Shown here: positions 61,052 to 64,000 of the stretch, piece by piece
How the letters are laid out: each line of letters opens with the position of its first letter
Numbering within the stretch: the stretch's first letter is position 1
Origin: Ichthyophis bannanicus
Taxonomy: Eukaryota > Chordata > Amphibia > Gymnophiona > Ichthyophiidae
Reading direction: 5' to 3'
Assembly (NCBI GenBank): GCA_033557465.1
Contig: CM066041.1
Location: 159,005,532-159,069,531, forward strand
DNA: 64,000 nt
Notes under the pieces: generated by a model
The model's input: only the letters and a program-made list of their open reading frames with translations
Databases searched by the model: none
Told to the model about the DNA's origin: nothing
Position numbers and translations under genes: made by a program

Positions 61052-63362
61052 TTACCGCCCAGTACAAGATTTGAGGAGAGTGAATGAAGCAGTTGAAACC
61101 ATACATCCAGTCGTGCCAAACCCCTATACACTCTTAGGACTGATACCTGCTGAAGCTACCCACTTTACTCTTCTGGATTTGAAAGATGCATTTTTCTGCA
61201 TACGATTAGCCCCGATTAGCCAATTATTGTTTGCCTTTGAATGGCAGGACCCTGTCTCAGGAAGACGGGGCCAACTCACCTGGACACGATTGCCTCAAGG
61301 ATTCAAGAACTCACCCACCATTTTCAGTGCAGCACTGAACCAAGATCTTTCAAGCTATCCTGTAACCCCTGGGAAAAGAGTGCTTCTCCAGTATGTGGAT
61401 GATCTATTGGTAGCTACCACATCGGAGAGTGAATGTGTACAAGCCACAAATGACCTTTTACAATTACTAGATGAAGCTGGATACAAAGTTTCCAGAGCAA
61501 AAGCACAGCTATGCCAAACAGAAGTAAAGTATTTGGGTTTCCGGCTGACCAAAGGAAGCCGACAATTAGGACCAGAGAGAAAAGAAGCTGTGTGTAGTAT
61601 CCAAACCCCAACCACCAGGAGGCAAGTCAGAGCCATTCTGGGAGCAGCAGGATACTGCCGAATATGGATACCCAACTTTGCTCAGATTGCTAAACCACTA
61701 TATGAAGCCACCAAAGGAGAAGAGAAGTCACCACCGGGTGGGGAGCCTGTACAGGTAAACGTTTTAGCAAATGAATATAGCACAGCACCAGTTGAAGATT
61801 ACTATTGCCCAAAGTGGGAATGTGTGTTCTATGCCACATGGAAGACGGGTATGATAGAAAATACCAGAGATAATCGAATGGCTGCCTTATATCAGCCCTA
61901 TGTTAAGAATCCAGAAAAATGTAAGAAGGGTGCTTGTAATCCATTAGAGTTACATATAATAAATCCTTGTGCATGGACACGAGGGTATAAATTTGGACTA
62001 CGCATTGCAGGCTCTGGGTCAGATCCCAGAACCATTGTATATATAAGGCTGAACACCCAGGCCCATCGTTCATCACGGTACCATATACATAATACCTTTT
62101 ACGAAACTATGCATGTAAATAAGTTTGATATCCCACATCCTTCTCAAAATCTGTTCTTAGAATTAGCTGGAGCAGTAGTATCTAGTCTCCACATTTCAGA
62201 TTGTTATTTCTGCGGAGGAACTAGAATGGGTGATCAGTGGCCCTGGGAGGCCCAAGAATTGAATTACTCAGTAGCTTATAATCATACTGAGCTGCATAAG
62301 ACCACCAGTGAATGGGTATTAGCACACCCGATAGTTGGACATCTGTGTTATGCTCGGACCGGACCCCAGTTCAATTTGAAAGTAGGACAGCTTGTCTGTC
62401 TTAGCCAGACATTTTATAATGACACCACAAAACAGACGTCCTGGTGGTCAGGAGTTAATGAACCTGAACCTACCAACCCATTAGTAAAATTCCCTGAGCT
62501 TGCCGATTTATGGACCAACCTTGCCCAGCCTCATGCCTGGCAAGCCCCACCTGGTTTGTATTGGATCTGTGGAACCCGAGCATATGCTCGACTCCCTATT
62601 CACTGGGGAGGGGCATGTGTCTTAGGAACCATCCGACCTTCTTTCTTTCTGTTACCCACAGAACATGGAGAACAATTAGGTTACCCAGTCTATACAAAGA
62701 GACAGAAAAGAGCAGCTTTGCAGATAGGCAAATGGGAGAGATGGGAGGGGGATGATTGGCCACCTGAGAGAATTATTGCCTATTATGGACCTGCCACTTG
62801 GGAGCAAGATGGCACCTGGGGATACCGGACCCCTGTGTATATGATAAATCGTATTATACGCTTGCAAGCAGTTGTTGAATTAATAACTAATGAGACTAGC
62901 CAAGCACTCACACTTCTAGCTAGACAAAGCACACAAATGCGTACTGCAATATATCAGAATCGCTTGGCACTAGACTACTTATTAGCAGCTGAAGGAGGAG
63001 TATGTGGTAAGTTAAATTTAACCAATTGTTGTTTGAAGATAGATGACAAAGGTCAAGTAGTTGAAGATATTGCTGAAAACATGCGAAAGCAAACTTATGT
63101 GCCAGTACAGACCTGGCATGGTCTTAAAATGCCTAATTGGTTTGAATCTATCTTCTCTGGATTGGGGGGACTTACTACTTTTGCTATGATGATATTAGTA
63201 TTTGTAGCCTTGTTTCTGTTGTTACCATGTATAATCCCATGTTGTATGCGCTCCATTAACAGTGTTATTGAAAATACAGTAGAACGAAAAACTGCTACTA
63301 AGATTTTGGCCTTATGTCACCCTAATCCTGGAACGCTTGGTCGTAATCCGACCCCAGTGTAA
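60978..63362 (+). pseudogene. pol-env: Provirus RT fused in frame to env (794 codons)
   Basis: One open frame. Its first 12 or so residues are out-of-phase; RT follows with [39 protein letters not shown] and YVDDLL (Tyr139-Asp142), ending near residue 255. RT connection, RNase H, integrase and the env signal peptide are missing, and env surface sequence follows directly. Env landmarks are a CXXC motif (Cys409-Cys412), a furin-type Arg-Gln-Lys-Arg at 575-578, a transmembrane-subunit CX7CC (Cys676, Cys684-685) and a membrane anchor at about 730-756. The junction, about 61735-61760, keeps frame, probably by chance deletion. A functional envelope is unlikely without the signal peptide. Confidence 0.88.
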
Positions 63363-63411
63363 TTAAGTGATTTAAATCTCACACCTTATTAGCCATAGGG
63401 TGAGATTAATC

Positions 63412-63422
63412 AAAGTGGGGAA
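63412..63422 (+). promoter_or_regulatory. Polypurine tract
   Basis: AAAGTGGGGAA directly before the 3' LTR start TGTGGTAGG. It is the expected primer position for plus-strand DNA synthesis. Confidence 0.8.
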
Positions 63423-64000
63423 TGTGGTAGGCGAAGGCCTATGATCCATGCTGCTTGAACTAAGCAGGCAGGCCTGAGCAGCTTGACCTGTAAATGAAGC
63501 CTGTGGTTAGGCCCAGAGGAATGAAAACACCCCCCTGAATGCTGCCTCCATAGAATCGAAACTTAACTAAGCATAACCAAGCAATACATAAGCAGAATCG
63601 GAACTTAGAAAAGATAGAAAAACAACTTTAATTGGTACTGATAGGAATGTGAGAAGCTTCTATGGAATTAATTAACTCCGCTGAAAGAAAGGTTACAGTG
63701 CCCTGCTTTCCCACATGTTCTAGTTAGCTAGTGACCTTGGAGGAGAAATGTATCAAGTCTAAGAACTGTCCATTGTAATGAGGGCTGTAAGGGGGGGAGA
63801 AACAGGTGCTGAGCCCAGACAAAGGTCCTCATTGGATAGCTACGTAACGGCACCGGGACCAATAGATGGGGCAAAAGGGGTTACCGGGACCAATGAGAAG
63901 TTTGCCTATGTACAGAATGGAGAAGAACTGTATAAAAGTTGTTGTTTTACTAACAGCCATTGCTCAGCCATTTTGAATGCGATTCTGCTTGAGTCTTGTG
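63423..64000 (+). repeat. Provirus 3' LTR, cut by the window edge
   Basis: Matches the 5' LTR from TGTGGTAGGCGAAGGC through the TATA box to GATTCTGCTTGAGTCTTGTG. It contains 38 bp absent from the 5' LTR (within about 63799-63837). The remaining R/U5 and the flanking target duplication are beyond base 64000. Confidence 0.93.

Larger units (their letters stand above)
51347..64000 (+). mobile_element. Gammaretrovirus-like endogenous provirus, interrupted and internally deleted
   Basis: Provirus on the plus strand: 5' LTR (51347-51957), tRNA-Gly primer site (51964-51981), leader with a splice donor, gag (52716-54033 and 60017-60330), pro-RT (from about 60347), a deletion that removes RNase H and integrase, env (about 61740-63362), polypurine tract, and 3' LTR (63423 to window end). 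Gag is split by DIRS copy H. Gammaretroviral traits are a myristoylation-type gag start, one Cys-His box, an amber codon between gag and pro, and env with a CXXC motif. Defective through frameshifts, deletion and insertion. The right flank, and hence the target duplication, is outside the window. Confidence 0.93.

Overview
The window is eukaryotic, almost certainly vertebrate, and about nine tenths of it is transposable-element sequence. Three short exons on the minus strand (50779-50849, 50271-50449, 6689-6817) encode consecutive leucine-rich repeats that I recognise as LRRC45, a centriole-linker protein. Their splice sites and codon phases fit together exactly, so 6818-50270 is one intron of about 43.45 kb. 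DIRS retrotransposons, CR1/L2/L1 LINEs, Tc1 and hAT-like elements and a gammaretrovirus-like provirus point to an amphibian with a large genome, perhaps a caecilian. The species is inference.

Layout: 1-956 DIRS copy A (ORF1 open, cut by the window edge); 1080-4340 decayed L1-clade LINE; 4440-5373 old DIRS; 6689-6817 LRRC45 exon; 8050-8576 CR1 fragment; 8577-22593 DIRS copy C, split first by a CR1+SINE unit (8627-13699, which itself contains a 1,269-bp solo LTR) and then by DIRS copy B (14230-19821); 22594-28582 DIRS copy F of a second, GC-rich family; 28850-32745 old CR1, foldback MITEs and a Tc1 relic; 32770-34103 old DIRS; 34104-39758 DIRS copy D; about 40480-43765 DIRS copy E; 43766-44955 L2; 44956-47175 DIRS copy G; 49447-49975 CR1 3' end; 50271-50849 two LRRC45 exons; 51347-64000 a provirus (LTR, tRNA-Gly primer site, gag, pro-RT, env, 3' LTR) whose gag is split by DIRS copy H (54033-60016).

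Each better-preserved DIRS copy has the family's typical layout: ORF1 (CxxC zinc finger, gag-like), reverse transcriptase-RNase H and tyrosine recombinase, flanked by inverted terminal repeats, with an internal region near the 3' end that complements both termini. Insertions B and H leave no target-site duplication, as expected for recombinase integration. All ten DIRS copies lie on the minus strand. No copy is fully intact: F has one amber codon in ORF1 and a 2-nt deletion that fuses its RT-RNase H and recombinase frames; H has an intact ORF1 but a broken RT and recombinase.

No CRISPR array, operon, rRNA or genuine tRNA gene was seen. The most informative content is the nested insertion history, with several exact empty sites recoverable, the shared orientation of all DIRS copies, an in-frame pol-env fusion in the provirus, and a solo LTR with a long coding-like frame.
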